DNA of 64,000 nucleotides from HXMU1420-2 sp017643305 (GTDB taxonomy: Bacteria; Pseudomonadota; Alphaproteobacteria; Rhodobacterales; Rhodobacteraceae). Shown piece by piece: positions 8,473 to 16,311 of this stretch (the first letter of the stretch is position 1; each line of letters begins with the position of its first letter). The notes under the pieces are model-generated. The model was given only the letters and a program-made list of their open reading frames with translations, searched no databases and was not told the DNA's origin. Where the stretch lies: positions 1,178,001 to 1,242,000 of the forward strand of contig OZ244249.1 of the NCBI GenBank assembly GCA_965217135.1, written 5' to 3'. The translations under genes and the position numbers were made by a program.

Positions 8473-8721
8473 CTATTCGGTTAGAAGGCCAAAGAATCGG
8501 CGCAGGGCGTCTTGGGGCGTCTGGTTGAGAGCGGTGCGCACGTATAGTTGGGCAAAGTACCGCGCGCCTCGGACCTTGGCTCTGACGGGGCAGAAGTCGT
8601 CGATCGGGACCGGCGCGGGCAGGATATCAAGTGTTTTGGCGCGGGCGGCAAATTGTTTGTCTACTCTGGCAACGAAACGCTCGAACTCGGGGTTGACCAC
8701 ACGCGGTGGGCGGGACATCAT
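8473..8721 (-). CDS. Hypothetical protein, 82 residues
   Basis: Starts MMSRPPRVVNPEFERFVARV and ends DALRRFFGLLTE; basic, soluble, no signal peptide. Not recognised. Its stop lies about 21 bases from the stop of the HGGKSTGPRT gene, in convergent orientation, and its upstream side runs into IS3 debris from about 8750 to 9220. Could be a small real gene or a truncated one. Confidence 0.4.
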   Translation of the reverse strand: MMSRPPRVVNPEFERFVARVDKQFAARAKTLDILPAPVPIDDFCPVRAKVRGARYFAQLYVRTALNQTPQDALRRFFGLLTE

Positions 8722-9005
8722 CGACCATGCTTGCGGCGCTCATGACGACCGCGCCAATGCCGTGGCCGGCGTGGTAGCTGAATTGGCAAAAAGGCGATCA
8801 GATCAAGTTTTTGACTTACTGACCGATGGCGACGAACTCTCACCAAGACATCGAATGGCATGGGCCGGGGCGGCTTGGGTATGAGGTGCGGTTTGGGAGT
8901 AGTTGATCGGGACGATCGCGCCAAAATATCGGGCGAATTTTAACATTTCGGCACGCCGGGCTTACCGTGTTTTTGATCAGAACCGATCCAACCAGAGACG
9001 GTTGC

Positions 9006-9182
9006 CGGTTCGGGGATGAACTGCTTGACGGCGAAGTTTTCTACAACCTGAGGGAGGCACAAATCCTAATCGAACCATGGAGGGAACACTACAACACCAA
9101 GCGACCACATAGTGCTTTGGGCTACCGCCCTCCGGCTCCGGAGACCATCATCCCGATGGAACCCAGGCCACTCATGCACTAA
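9006..9182 (+). pseudogene. IS3-family transposase remnant (C-terminus), copy 1
   Basis: The frame reads RFGDELLDGEVFYNLREAQI, then EPWREHYNTKRPHSALGYRP, then PAPETIIPMEPRPLMH and stop. This is the C-terminus of an IS3-type OrfB, including its last conserved Glu-region helix. The remainder of the transposase is missing. The same C-terminal end occurs at 14774-14873 (minus strand) and 63704-63760. Downstream, to about 9220, the flanking sequence also resembles that after the other copies, so the element end is conserved. Confidence 0.8.
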
Positions 9183-9473
9183 CATTCAGACTGGATCACT
9201 CAGATGGGGCTGGTCATGCATAGAGAGCTGCAAACTCTTTGACCAAGTCACTCTTGCTGAACGTCTCCGGCGCATCGTCTGCCACGTCAGCATACTCAAG
9301 AAATTACAAAACTCAAATTTGCACGAAAAACGCATAGGATTCTAAAGTTCTGTCGAACCGCTGGGACACTCAATTCCTAGTGAAAGTTTTGAAACCCGTG
9401 TTGTGACGCTGGGTTCGTAAAGTTTGTAATTTGGTCGGTCGGGCTAGCTTGGCAACTTTGCGGAGATTAGAAC

Positions 9474-9662
9474 GTGCAGCCATCTTCGTACGTGAACTGG
9501 GTCGCATCTCTGAATATTGACGAGGCCTTTGTCCTTTTGGTCGCGCCGGTTGGAATTGTCGCGGGTATCGGTTCGCTTATCTTCCGGGCTCTTTTCGGCA
9601 GGTTGATAGGAACGGCGGGCCACTTGGGGAATGTCGGTTTAAACGAGGCGTGCACTCTATGA
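9474..9662 (+). CDS. Possible small membrane protein
   Basis: A 62-residue frame with a GTG start, MQPSSYVNWVASLNIDEAF followed by a single hydrophobic segment VLLVAPVGIVAGIGSLIF and RALFGRLIGT. One transmembrane helix is plausible. No convincing ribosome binding site, and its end overlaps the start of the next gene. It may be the first gene of the following small operon or a chance frame. Confidence 0.35.
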   Translation: MQPSSYVNWVASLNIDEAFVLLVAPVGIVAGIGSLIFRALFGRLIGTAGHLGNVGLNEACTL

Positions 9663-9943
9663 TGGTAAAACTTACACAGGATCTGTCTCGCGGCTTTAAG
9701 CCGTGGAAAGAAATGTTTCACGAGAACGAAGCTTCATTAAATGCGCTTGGGGCAACGCTGGTCTTCGCGGGAACTGAAAAAGATGATGATAACAAGCTCA
9801 CCGTGATAATCGATTTTGAGTCGCCCGAAGCCTTGAAAGCGTTCGGAGGCAATGAAGAGCTCAAAGCCAAGCGGGCAGCGGCAGGCGCCCTTTTGGAGAC
9901 GACGGTTATTACACTGATGAGCGGAGAGTCATTCACACGATGA
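9659..9943 (+). CDS. Small ferredoxin-like-fold protein, unknown function
   Basis: About 94 residues: MMVKLTQDLSRGFKPWKEMF at the N-terminus, a beta-rich core (TLVFAGTEKDDDNKLTVIID) and FESPEALKAFGGNEELKAKR. The pattern of strands and helices and the phrase on EALKAF resemble small dimeric alpha/beta-barrel proteins of the antibiotic-monooxygenase or DUF3764 type; this is a fold guess only. It opens a run of four co-directional small genes (9659-11143), with 89 bases to the next start. Confidence 0.6.
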   Translation: MMVKLTQDLSRGFKPWKEMFHENEASLNALGATLVFAGTEKDDDNKLTVIIDFESPEALKAFGGNEELKAKRAAAGALLETTVITLMSGESFTR

Positions 9944-10032
9944 GCAAGATCTTAATGGAATGGGTTAAACTGTACTGATTGGCGCGTGCTCGTTCCGACT
10001 TACTCCAAAACTGGAAGAAAAGGACACTGGAA

Positions 10033-10380
10033 ATGCCAATTGAAGTCAAAAGTTTCGCGTCTCAAGCCGATGAGGCCAAGGACATGCCAAATGCTCGCAT
10101 GGAGGCCGTCAATGTTCTCGGGCAGCGCGTGATGAAGCTCACGCTCGCGCCAGATTGGAAATGGTCGAAGGACATCAAGCCAATCGTAGGCACCGCCAGC
10201 TGCCAGGCAACGCATGTCGGGATCATCGCTGAGGGCACAATTCACTGCGTTTGCGATGATGGTTCTGAAGCAACCTACACCGCAGGAGATGCTTACGCGA
10301 TTTCGCCCAACCATGACGCATGGTGCGTCGGTGGAAAGAAAGCGGTCGTTTATGAGTTTGCGGGTATGTGGGGAGAATAA
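10033..10380 (+). CDS. Small cupin-domain protein
   Basis: About 115 residues forming one cupin barrel. Seen: KLTLAPDWKWSKDIKPIVGT, then ATHVGIIAEGTIHCVCDDGS and a Gly-Asp-Ala-Tyr turn (AGDAYAISPNHDAW), which is the usual position of the second cupin motif. The first motif keeps one His, so metal binding is uncertain. Similar stand-alone cupins often act as binding proteins or isomerases; no substrate can be assigned. The ATG at 10033 follows AAGGACACTGGAA. Only 3 bases separate its stop from the SnoaL-like gene, so the two are co-translated. Confidence 0.75.
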   Translation: MPIEVKSFASQADEAKDMPNARMEAVNVLGQRVMKLTLAPDWKWSKDIKPIVGTASCQATHVGIIAEGTIHCVCDDGSEATYTAGDAYAISPNHDAWCVGGKKAVVYEFAGMWGE

Positions 10381-10383
10381 GAG

Positions 10384-10713
10384 ATGTCTCTCTACCAGAA
10401 AATTAAAGCAGCCCAGGACAGCAAGGATGTTGATGGGTATTTGGCTTGCTTGCATGAAGACTTCGTTTTTGTTCGGCACCAGTCAGGTGTTGAGGTTAAC
10501 AAATCGGAGTGGACCCCTACGCTGACGGCCATGATGCAAAGCGATGCATTGAGCTTCAAAAACCAACGATGCCTCTACGAAAACGACGAGATCATGGTTG
10601 AGCACTCGGTCATGACATTTCCGGATGGGACCTCTGAGGCCGTTTTGGTCGTTAACCACATAAAAGCCGGTAAAGTCATACGGGTCGAAACAGGCGCAAC
10701 TCCAATCAAATGA
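10384..10713 (+). CDS. SnoaL-like/NTF2-fold protein
   Basis: 109 residues with the nuclear transport factor 2-like layout: an N-terminal helix pair (YQKIKAAQDSKDVDGYLACL), HEDFVFVRH, then a curved beta-sheet ending VVNHIKAGKVIRVETGA. Proteins of this fold include ketosteroid isomerase-like enzymes and polyketide cyclases, but many act only in ligand binding. Function unassigned. It lies 3 bases after the cupin gene and 22 bases before the membrane protein, in one operon. Confidence 0.7.
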   Translation: MSLYQKIKAAQDSKDVDGYLACLHEDFVFVRHQSGVEVNKSEWTPTLTAMMQSDALSFKNQRCLYENDEIMVEHSVMTFPDGTSEAVLVVNHIKAGKVIRVETGATPIK

Positions 10714-10735
10714 ACATCAAAAGGGACGCAGTATC

Positions 10736-11143
10736 ATGGTAGAGAGTTTTGGCGGAACACTGAATTTTTCCCTCTGGATACTTCTGTTGCTCGGGTCGGT
10801 CTATTACAGCTTTCGCTGTTTGTTCCAGACCAAGCAATTCAACGATCAGTATGGGTTTGGCGACAGCGCAGTTTTCATGACCAGATTTGCAGGCACAAAT
10901 GTTGGTGCAGCTGCTGTGATTTCTTTGATCTTAATTGTGAATGGTCCGGAAGGTGCATGGGCTTTCGTAGCTTGGGGCTGGACACAATCGCTTATCGCGA
11001 CGATCGCGGGCTTTTTGACGGTCAACAGTGATTGGGCAAAAGTTGAGGGCGTGAAAGCAACCGCTGAAGGCTATATCGCACCATTTGGGTTCTTAGTTGT
11101 AAATTCTATCCTACTCTACAACATGAGCGGGATACTTTACTAA
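10736..11143 (+). CDS. Four-helix membrane protein, unknown function
   Basis: 135 residues with about four hydrophobic segments (LWILLLLGSVYYSF; VGAAAVISLILIV; AWGWTQSLIATIAGFL; IAPFGFLVVNSILL). No motif identifies it. Last gene of the small operon starting at 9659. About 190 bases of unassigned DNA follow before the next IS remnant region. Confidence 0.65.
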   Translation: MVESFGGTLNFSLWILLLLGSVYYSFRCLFQTKQFNDQYGFGDSAVFMTRFAGTNVGAAAVISLILIVNGPEGAWAFVAWGWTQSLIATIAGFLTVNSDWAKVEGVKATAEGYIAPFGFLVVNSILLYNMSGILY

Positions 11144-11530
11144 CAAAAGCGCGCGACACGTGGGACGAAAAACATACTCGACCTTCCAGGTCGTTGTAAA
11201 TCGGCTAGGCTTTGCTGGCTTGTCAGCAACCTTTGGATAAATGGTTGCGTAGGATTTCCTACAGAAAGAAATGCGTAAGCACAGCCAGCCCTTGAGCAGC
11301 CCGATCTGATTGGTCCAGGGCAATTGTTAATGCATATTGGGCTGCTCTATAAACCGCGTGTCCAGGGTTCTGTCCGTTTCCGCTCCGAGCGGCGTTGTCG
11401 GGCGAGCCAGACGTTGGAACAGGGCAGATCGGCCCGCGAAGCCGCCGTGTTGTGCCCTGGCGGCGGTGTTTTTCAGCGCAGCGTGCAGACCTGTTCTGGC
11501 GCTTTCGCGCGGCTTGGGCGTGGACCGTTG

Positions 11531-11640
11531 TTATGTGTATGACGTAGGAGCTCGAAGGCGGCGGATGGCGACAAGGACAGCGCGCACCATCGGGCCGGTG
11601 ACGGCAACCTTGGCCAGTTGGAAGGTAATGGCGCGGACTT
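11531..11640 (-). pseudogene. IS1380-family transposase remnant (C-terminus)
   Basis: A minus-strand frame reads VRAITFQLAKVAVTGPMVRA followed by VLVAIRRLRAPTSYT and a stop, which is the extreme C-terminus of an IS1380-type transposase. It is broken immediately upstream. The rest of 11144-12110 shows no supported gene on either strand; several open frames there lack ribosome binding sites and recognisable content. Confidence 0.65.
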
Positions 11641-12111
11641 ATCGAACTGCCGGGCCACCCTCCCTAACGGGTCCTTCGCAAAGACCGTGGAAATGGGTAG
11701 TTCGCGCCACTTTCATTTTCTAGCGACGGAATGTTAAAATGGGGAGGACAGTAAAGACGGAATCTTGCATGGCCACTTTGGCAACGGTCCACGTCCAACC
11801 GCACTTCAGGCGCTGCACGAACAGATGCGCCAGACATCCTGACGTGATCCATGCTTATGGAACAGCGGGTTGCTGGCATGTTGGTGGATGCCATCAGCAA
11901 AGTCACACTCTGCAGCATTGACCCGATGATCTTGTCCCATTGGCGCTGACGTCAGACAGCAGGTTGCGATGCCAATGGAGGAGCTGACAACTTAATGAGA
12001 CTCAGACTTGCACGAAAATCTTAGGAAGTTCTACCGTTTTGCCGAACTGCCGACACACTTGCCTCTCAATTTGAAGCCTAGTTCTTACTACATCTCACTG
12101 GGAGAATAATT

Positions 12112-12402
12112 ATGCTTTTTACTTTGGCGTGGACTCATTCGCCGCAAGCGCGAAACGAAACAATCACGAAATTCATGGCTACCGGTGGTATGCCACCCGA
12201 AGGTGTGCAAATGCTGTCGAGATATCATAATGTCGATGGGTCTGGTGGCTTTGCTGTCTGTGAGACAAATGATGCAAGTGCACTGGCGAGCTGGGCATTA
12301 GACTGGAATGGTTTGATTGACATTAAAGTCACCGCAATCATGGATGACGAGACTATCGGCGGTGTTTTGGGGCCACGTGCCGAAGCAGGTGAATTTAATT
12401 AA
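12112..12402 (+). CDS. DUF3303-family protein
   Basis: 96 residues matching the DUF3303 layout: MLFTLAWTHSPQARNETITK, GGMPPEGVQMLSRYH, and GSGGFAVCETNDASALASWA. A small alpha/beta dimeric-barrel protein of unknown function, widespread in marine bacteria. The ATG follows a good Shine-Dalgarno (GGGAGAATAATT). A strong hairpin terminator lies 65 bases downstream, so it is probably monocistronic. About 65 bases of its upstream region (from 12000) resemble the sequence at 9311-9378 ahead of the other small-gene operon. Confidence 0.8.
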   Translation: MLFTLAWTHSPQARNETITKFMATGGMPPEGVQMLSRYHNVDGSGGFAVCETNDASALASWALDWNGLIDIKVTAIMDDETIGGVLGPRAEAGEFN

Positions 12403-12466
12403 GCTTTTGCACCATACGTTTCTCTGAGGTGATGCTCAGACACTACTCGGACAAAAAAACCGGCAA

Positions 12467-12497
12467 GACCTCTCAGTGGACACGCTGAGGGGTCTTT
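12467..12497 (+). terminator. Rho-independent terminator after the DUF3303 gene
   Basis: GACCTCTCAG pairs with CTGAGGGGTC across an 8-base loop with one G-U pair, and TTTT follows the second arm. Position 65 bases past the stop codon fits transcription termination. Confidence 0.75.
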
Positions 12498-12609
12498 TGC
12501 AGTGTGAGTGGCGTAGATTCCTTGTAACCCGTCATGACCTTTGAGACAGACGGTGTTGTTTTGCTAAGCGAGTGTCTTTCGCTCATCGTAATCCTTGAAG
12601 GGATACGAG

Positions 12610-12981
12610 ATGAGAACGAAGACAGGGCCGAATGGATCGGCTGACAAACACGTCAAAGAGATCAAGCGTAAGACGCGGCGGCAGTTTTCTGCCGAGGAGA
12701 AGATCCGGATTGTTCTGGATGGCCTGCGTGGAGAGAGTTCAATTTCTGAGCTTTGCCGCCGTGAAGGGATAGCAGAGAGCCTGTATTACAATTGGTCGAA
12801 GGACTTCATGGAGGCGGGTAAGAAGCGGCTGGCTGGTGATACGGCCCGTCAAGCGACGTCCAGCGAAGTCACCAGCTTGAAGCGCGAAGCCCGGGATCTG
12901 AAGGAAGTTGTGGCTGAGCAGACACTGGAACTGCGTCTTCTCAAAAAAAGCATGCTCGCGGATGGGGACGACCCGGAATGA
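12610..12981 (+). CDS. IS3-family transposase OrfA
   Basis: About 123 residues. The helix-turn-helix region RRQFSAEEKIRIVLDGLRGE and ISELCRREGIAESLYYNWSK binds the element ends, followed by a leucine-zipper-like coiled coil (VTSLKREARDLKEVVAEQTL) used for multimerisation. The ATG at 12610 follows GAAGGGATACGAG. It overlaps OrfB by 20 bases. An A7 run at 12943-12949 resembles an IS3 slippery site, but OrfB lies in the +1 frame relative to OrfA here, not the usual -1 frame. Confidence 0.9.
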   Translation: MRTKTGPNGSADKHVKEIKRKTRRQFSAEEKIRIVLDGLRGESSISELCRREGIAESLYYNWSKDFMEAGKKRLAGDTARQATSSEVTSLKREARDLKEVVAEQTLELRLLKKSMLADGDDPE

Positions 12982-13957
12982 GTATCCTGCATCAGAGAAG
13001 CTGGAGATCATCAGCCTGGTCGAGGGGTCTCATCTGCCGGTCAAGCGCACCCTGGAGAAGCTGGGCGTATCGCGTCCGACTTTCTATCGATGGTATGATC
13101 GGTTTTTGCAGCTTGGCGAAGCTGGGCTTGCAGATCGCAAATCGCATCCGGGCCGCGTCTGGAACCGCATTCCGGATACGGTGCGCCAGGCCATGTTGGA
13201 GATGGCATTGGCCAGACCGGAGCTGAGCCCGCGAGAACTTGCTGTGACCTTCACGGACGAACGTGGCTACTTCGTCTCTGAGGCCAGTGTCTACAGGCTT
13301 CTGCGCTCCCATGATCTGATCACCAGTCCAAACTTCATCGTCATGAAGGCGGCAGATGAGTTCCGGGACAAAACCACAGCACCAAATCAGCTTTGGCAGA
13401 CCGACTTCACCTATCTCAAAGTGATCGGTTGGGGCTGGTTTTATCTTTCAACGGTCATGGATGATTACAGCCGTTACATCATCACCTGGAAGCTCTGCAC
13501 CGGCATGGCCGCGTCTGATGTGCAGGACACGCTGAACCAGGCGCTCGAAGAAACAGGGCTTGATCAGGCAAACGTTGTTCATCGACCCCGCCTGCTGTCA
13601 GATAATGGCCCCTGTTACATATCCGGTGATCTAGCGAAATATCTGGAAGACAAAGGCATGCCGCACACACGCGGCGCACCATATCACCCGCAAACCCAGG
13701 GCAAGATCGAGCGCTGGCATCAGACCCTTAAGAACCGCATCTTGCTGGAGAATTACTTCCTACCCGGCGATCTCGAAGCACATGTCGCCGCCTTCGTCGG
13801 CCACTACAACCATCAGCGCTACCATGAGAGCTTGAAGAATCTGACGCCGGCCGACGTCTACACAGGTCGCGGCCACACAATACTGCTCGAACGCGAAAGA
13901 ACAAAAAGGAGGACCATGAAACTAAGGCGCTTGCAGCACGCCAAATCCGCTGCTTAA
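12962..13957 (+). CDS. IS3-family transposase OrfB (DDE integrase)
   Basis: About 331 residues. An N-terminal HTH_21-like region (EKLEIISLVEGSHLPVKRTL) precedes an rve integrase core with the expected catalytic triad: Asp in WQTDFTYLKV, Asp in LLSDNGPCY and Glu in GKIERWHQT. No internal stop is seen, so it may be active. The ATG at 12962 allows independent initiation within the end of orfA; the frame is also open upstream to 12908, leaving a frameshifted OrfAB fusion possible. Confidence 0.9.
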   Translation: MGTTRNEYPASEKLEIISLVEGSHLPVKRTLEKLGVSRPTFYRWYDRFLQLGEAGLADRKSHPGRVWNRIPDTVRQAMLEMALARPELSPRELAVTFTDERGYFVSEASVYRLLRSHDLITSPNFIVMKAADEFRDKTTAPNQLWQTDFTYLKVIGWGWFYLSTVMDDYSRYIITWKLCTGMAASDVQDTLNQALEETGLDQANVVHRPRLLSDNGPCYISGDLAKYLEDKGMPHTRGAPYHPQTQGKIERWHQTLKNRILLENYFLPGDLEAHVAAFVGHYNHQRYHESLKNLTPADVYTGRGHTILLERERTKRRTMKLRRLQHAKSAA

Positions 13958-14158
13958 CTGAAGCCAGATGAGCGATGAACTCTCAAAGTCAAACTGCCAT
14001 CTGTCTCAAACTATCTGATGACGGACAGCCCTTGAGAGCCGCTGTACTGCGCTGTGAGTGGGTGAGCTCGCTGCTTGGGTGAACTATTAACCTAGAGGCT
14101 TTAGCGCGCGGATGGCCAATGTGGCCGTCGCCATGGGCCAGTTGATTTAAGCCCGCCG

Positions 14159-14686
14159 TTAGTATTCGGGGCTGTGGTATTCTAACCGCCCGTTCAGCAT
14201 TTTGGTGACAAACCCCCCCTGCGGGTCAGGTGTGCCATCGGGCGCGTATTTCCATTTGGCAAAATGGTAGATCTCGATCGACCGGCGCGCGCGTTTGTAG
14301 GCGTGCGCTTGTCCCGTCAGCGGTAGGCTGGACAAGGATCGGAACAGATTACGGCTGCAATGAAAACATCCAGAAATCCTGTTGGTATTGGAGCGGCTCC
14401 GTCTCACTGGATCGATCTCGTGGCTCGCCAGAGCGCCCCGCGCCATGATGTTCTGGATGCTGTATCCTGTCGACAGCACAACTCTGCCGCGTCCAACATT
14501 GGTGCTTTTCTTGTGAGAGGTGGTGATGTGGCCGTATTGCGTCCCCGCCCCCTCAAAGCTGATGCCGCCATGGGCGTATTGGTTCTGTACCGGCTGATCT
14601 GCGAAATAAAACGACGCATAGCCGTGCAGCTCTCCTGTAAAACCGACCAAGTTGTCTTCGATGTAAAAGTCATCATTGTATGACAT
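14159..14686 (-). CDS. Hypothetical protein, possibly frameshifted
   Basis: 175 residues. The N-terminal third (MSYNDDFYIEDNLVGFTGEL) and the C-terminus (KWKYAPDGTPDPQGGFVTKM, then LNGRLEYHSPEY) look like ordered protein. The middle (about 93-130) is rich in Arg, Ser and Cys and looks like an out-of-frame stretch, so two indels or a gene fusion are possible. A weak Shine-Dalgarno GAGGG lies about 12 bases before the ATG. No family recognised. It sits between the intact IS3 element and an IS3 remnant. Confidence 0.4.
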   Translation of the reverse strand: MSYNDDFYIEDNLVGFTGELHGYASFYFADQPVQNQYAHGGISFEGAGTQYGHITTSHKKSTNVGRGRVVLSTGYSIQNIMARGALASHEIDPVRRSRSNTNRISGCFHCSRNLFRSLSSLPLTGQAHAYKRARRSIEIYHFAKWKYAPDGTPDPQGGFVTKMLNGRLEYHSPEY

Positions 14687-14773
14687 TTGCTATAGTTTCC
14701 CTCTCAAAAACGCGCGTGTTCAAAGATTACGTCACTGGTTGGCGTGCCCCGATCGGGTGGTCCGGTTTAAGTG

Positions 14774-14873
14774 TTAGTGCATCGTTGGTCTCTGGTCCAT
14801 CGGAACGATGCTTTCTGGAGCAGGTGGGCGATAACCCAATGCGCTGTGTGGCCTGACGGTGTTGTAGTGAATG
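14774..14873 (-). pseudogene. IS3-family transposase remnant (C-terminus), copy 2
   Basis: The minus strand reads HYNTVRPHSALGYRPPAPES followed by IVPMDQRPTMH and stop, the same transposase end as at 9006-9182. Upstream sequence is out of frame and unrelated, so only about 100 bases of the coding part survive. The bases from 14874 to 15240 hold no recognisable gene. Confidence 0.8.
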
Positions 14874-15067
14874 CGCCATCACTCTTGAGAAGACCAAGGA
14901 CCTTAGAGAGCCTTCATCCGATCTCACCAAGGATAGGTAGGGTGAGCCTAAGTTTCCCATAAGACAGGGAAGCACGGTACAAGGTCTTCAGTTCAGCCAC
15001 AGTTATTGGTTGTCTTGGGGTGGCGTCCTTACCCTCACCTTTAATGAGGAGACATGAGAAGGAATTT

Positions 15068-15099
15068 ATGGTACTAAAAATTCTGCCGATATGGTACTA
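15068..15099. promoter_or_regulatory. Two ATGGTACTA boxes upstream of the BKACE gene
   Basis: ATGGTACTA occurs at 15068-15076 and 15091-15099, spaced 23 bases start to start, about two helical turns. The second is part of the near-palindrome TGGTACTAGTCCA, which resembles GntR/FadR-type operators. No GntR gene is in the window, so the regulator is unknown. They lie about 250 bases upstream of the start codon at 15351. Confidence 0.4.
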
Positions 15100-15304
15100 G
15101 TCCATTTTGGATTTGTTGAAAAAATTGTTATTAATCAAATATATAGAATGTTCCCAGCGTGACAGATGAGTCCGTGTGGGGGCATCATCTTAACGTGGGC
15201 TATCAAGCGAAGCGCTGCTTGAGGCCGGTTTGCGTTTCAAAAATCGTACCTCAGAAACTGTGACCTGCCCCTCTGACGAATGTGTCGTGCTGGTGGCCGT
15301 TTGT

Positions 15305-15321
15305 CCGGTTTGATAAACCGG
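15305..15321. promoter_or_regulatory. Perfect inverted repeat ahead of the BKACE start codon
   Basis: CCGGTTT-GAT-AAACCGG, 7-base arms and a 3-base centre, ending 29 bases before the ATG at 15351. It could be a repressor operator or a hairpin in the leader; without a T-run it is not a terminator. Confidence 0.45.
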
Positions 15322-15350
15322 CATAAAGTTCGTTTTGCAGGAGACCACCG

Positions 15351-16100
15351 ATGCCTCGCCCGTTTATCATGGCGGCCCCTAACGGGGCACGTCGGACTTC
15401 TGCCGATCACCCTATTCTGCCCGTGACCATCCCGCATACGGTGGAAACGGCTATTGCCTGTCACCGGGCGGGCGCGGATGCCCTGCATTTGCATGTGCGC
15501 GACGATAACCAGCGCCATTCGCTGGATGCGGGGCTCTATCGTGAAGCGATGCAGGAACTGGATGAAATGCTGCCCGACCTGCCGGTGCAGATCACCACGG
15601 AATCAGGCGGCATCTACCCGCCCTCTGCGCAGCTGGAGGTTATCGAGGCGCTGTCGCCCGAGTGGATCAGCTTGTCGATCCGCGAGGCGACGCAAGAACC
15701 GGCTATCGCGTCGCGTACCTATAATCTGGCGCGCGAGCAGGGGACGGAGATCCAGCATATCCTTTATGATGCCGAAGACGCCACCCTGCTGGCTGACTGG
15801 CAGCGCAAAGGGGCGATTGGTGAGGATGCCAGCGTGATCCTTGTGCTGGGTCGCTACGCGGCGGATATGAATTCCGACACCGCCGACCTTGCCCCGTTTG
15901 TGGCCGCGCTGCCGCCCGTGGCCAAATGGATGGTCTGCGCATTCGGCCCGAATGAACATGCCTGCTTGCTGCAGGCGGCCCGGATGGGCGGGGACCTGCG
16001 GGTGGGGTTCGAAAACTCCTTCCAGCAGGCCGACGGCTCGCCCTGGGCTGATAACGCCGCATCGGTTGCGGCGTTGATTGCGGCTTTGGACGCGGACTGA
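15351..16100 (+). CDS. Beta-keto acid cleavage enzyme (BKACE, DUF849)
   Basis: 249 residues of the Kce/BKACE family, Zn-dependent TIM-barrel enzymes that condense a beta-keto acid with acetyl-CoA and split it to acetoacetate plus a new acyl-CoA. Seen: N-terminal MAAPNGARRTSADHPILPVT, GADALHLHVRDDN near 42 (two of the metal His ligands), QITTESGG near 80, and GGDLRVGFENSFQQADGSPW near 213. Length is slightly below the usual 270-310. The Shine-Dalgarno AGGAGA precedes the ATG. An iolD remnant and a kynureninase-like fusion gene follow on the same strand. Substrate unassigned. Confidence 0.85.
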   Translation: MPRPFIMAAPNGARRTSADHPILPVTIPHTVETAIACHRAGADALHLHVRDDNQRHSLDAGLYREAMQELDEMLPDLPVQITTESGGIYPPSAQLEVIEALSPEWISLSIREATQEPAIASRTYNLAREQGTEIQHILYDAEDATLLADWQRKGAIGEDASVILVLGRYAADMNSDTADLAPFVAALPPVAKWMVCAFGPNEHACLLQAARMGGDLRVGFENSFQQADGSPWADNAASVAALIAALDAD

Positions 16101-16103
16101 ACC

Positions 16104-16279
16104 TCAGAACCCGTGCCGCTGCCGGTCGCGTTTGGCCTGCACCTCCTTGTGTGCCGCGCGGACCTTGGCGCTGTCGCTCGTCTGCAGCGCTCCAACCTGC
16201 CACCAAGTGGGCCTCCGTCTGTAAAGCCTTCGATCGGGTCAACATCCGTCACGATCACATAAGTCCGGTTGCTGGCCAC
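16104..16279 (-). pseudogene. iolD: iolD (TPP-dependent acylhydrolase) C-terminal remnant
   Basis: On the minus strand ASNRTYVIVTDVDPIEGFTD is followed, after a one-base frame change, by PTWWQVGALQTSDSAKVRAA and HKEVQAKRDRQRHGF before a stop at 16104. This is the C-terminal end of 3D-(3,5/4)-trihydroxycyclohexane-1,2-dione acylhydrolase of inositol catabolism or a close TPP-enzyme relative (family knowledge). The rest is absent, so the kynureninase-like/BKACE segment probably arose where an iol-type gene was disrupted. Confidence 0.6.
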
Positions 16280-16311
16280 TTTCGGGCTTCATTTCCCGAC
16301 GAAGCAGGGTC

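Larger units (their letters stand above)
12542..14008 (+). mobile_element. Complete IS3-family insertion sequence
   Basis: About 1467 bases bounded by imperfect terminal inverted repeats: TGAGACAGACGG at the left end and, on the opposite strand, TGAGACAGATGG at the right end (plus-strand CTGTCTCA ends at 14008). The match continues a few bases outward (TTTGAGACAG on both sides). Inside are orfA and orfB in overlapping frames with intact catalytic residues. I do not see a convincing target-site duplication, so the insertion may be old or the flanks rearranged. A decayed orfB of the same type lies at the right edge of the window (63823-63920). Confidence 0.85.
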
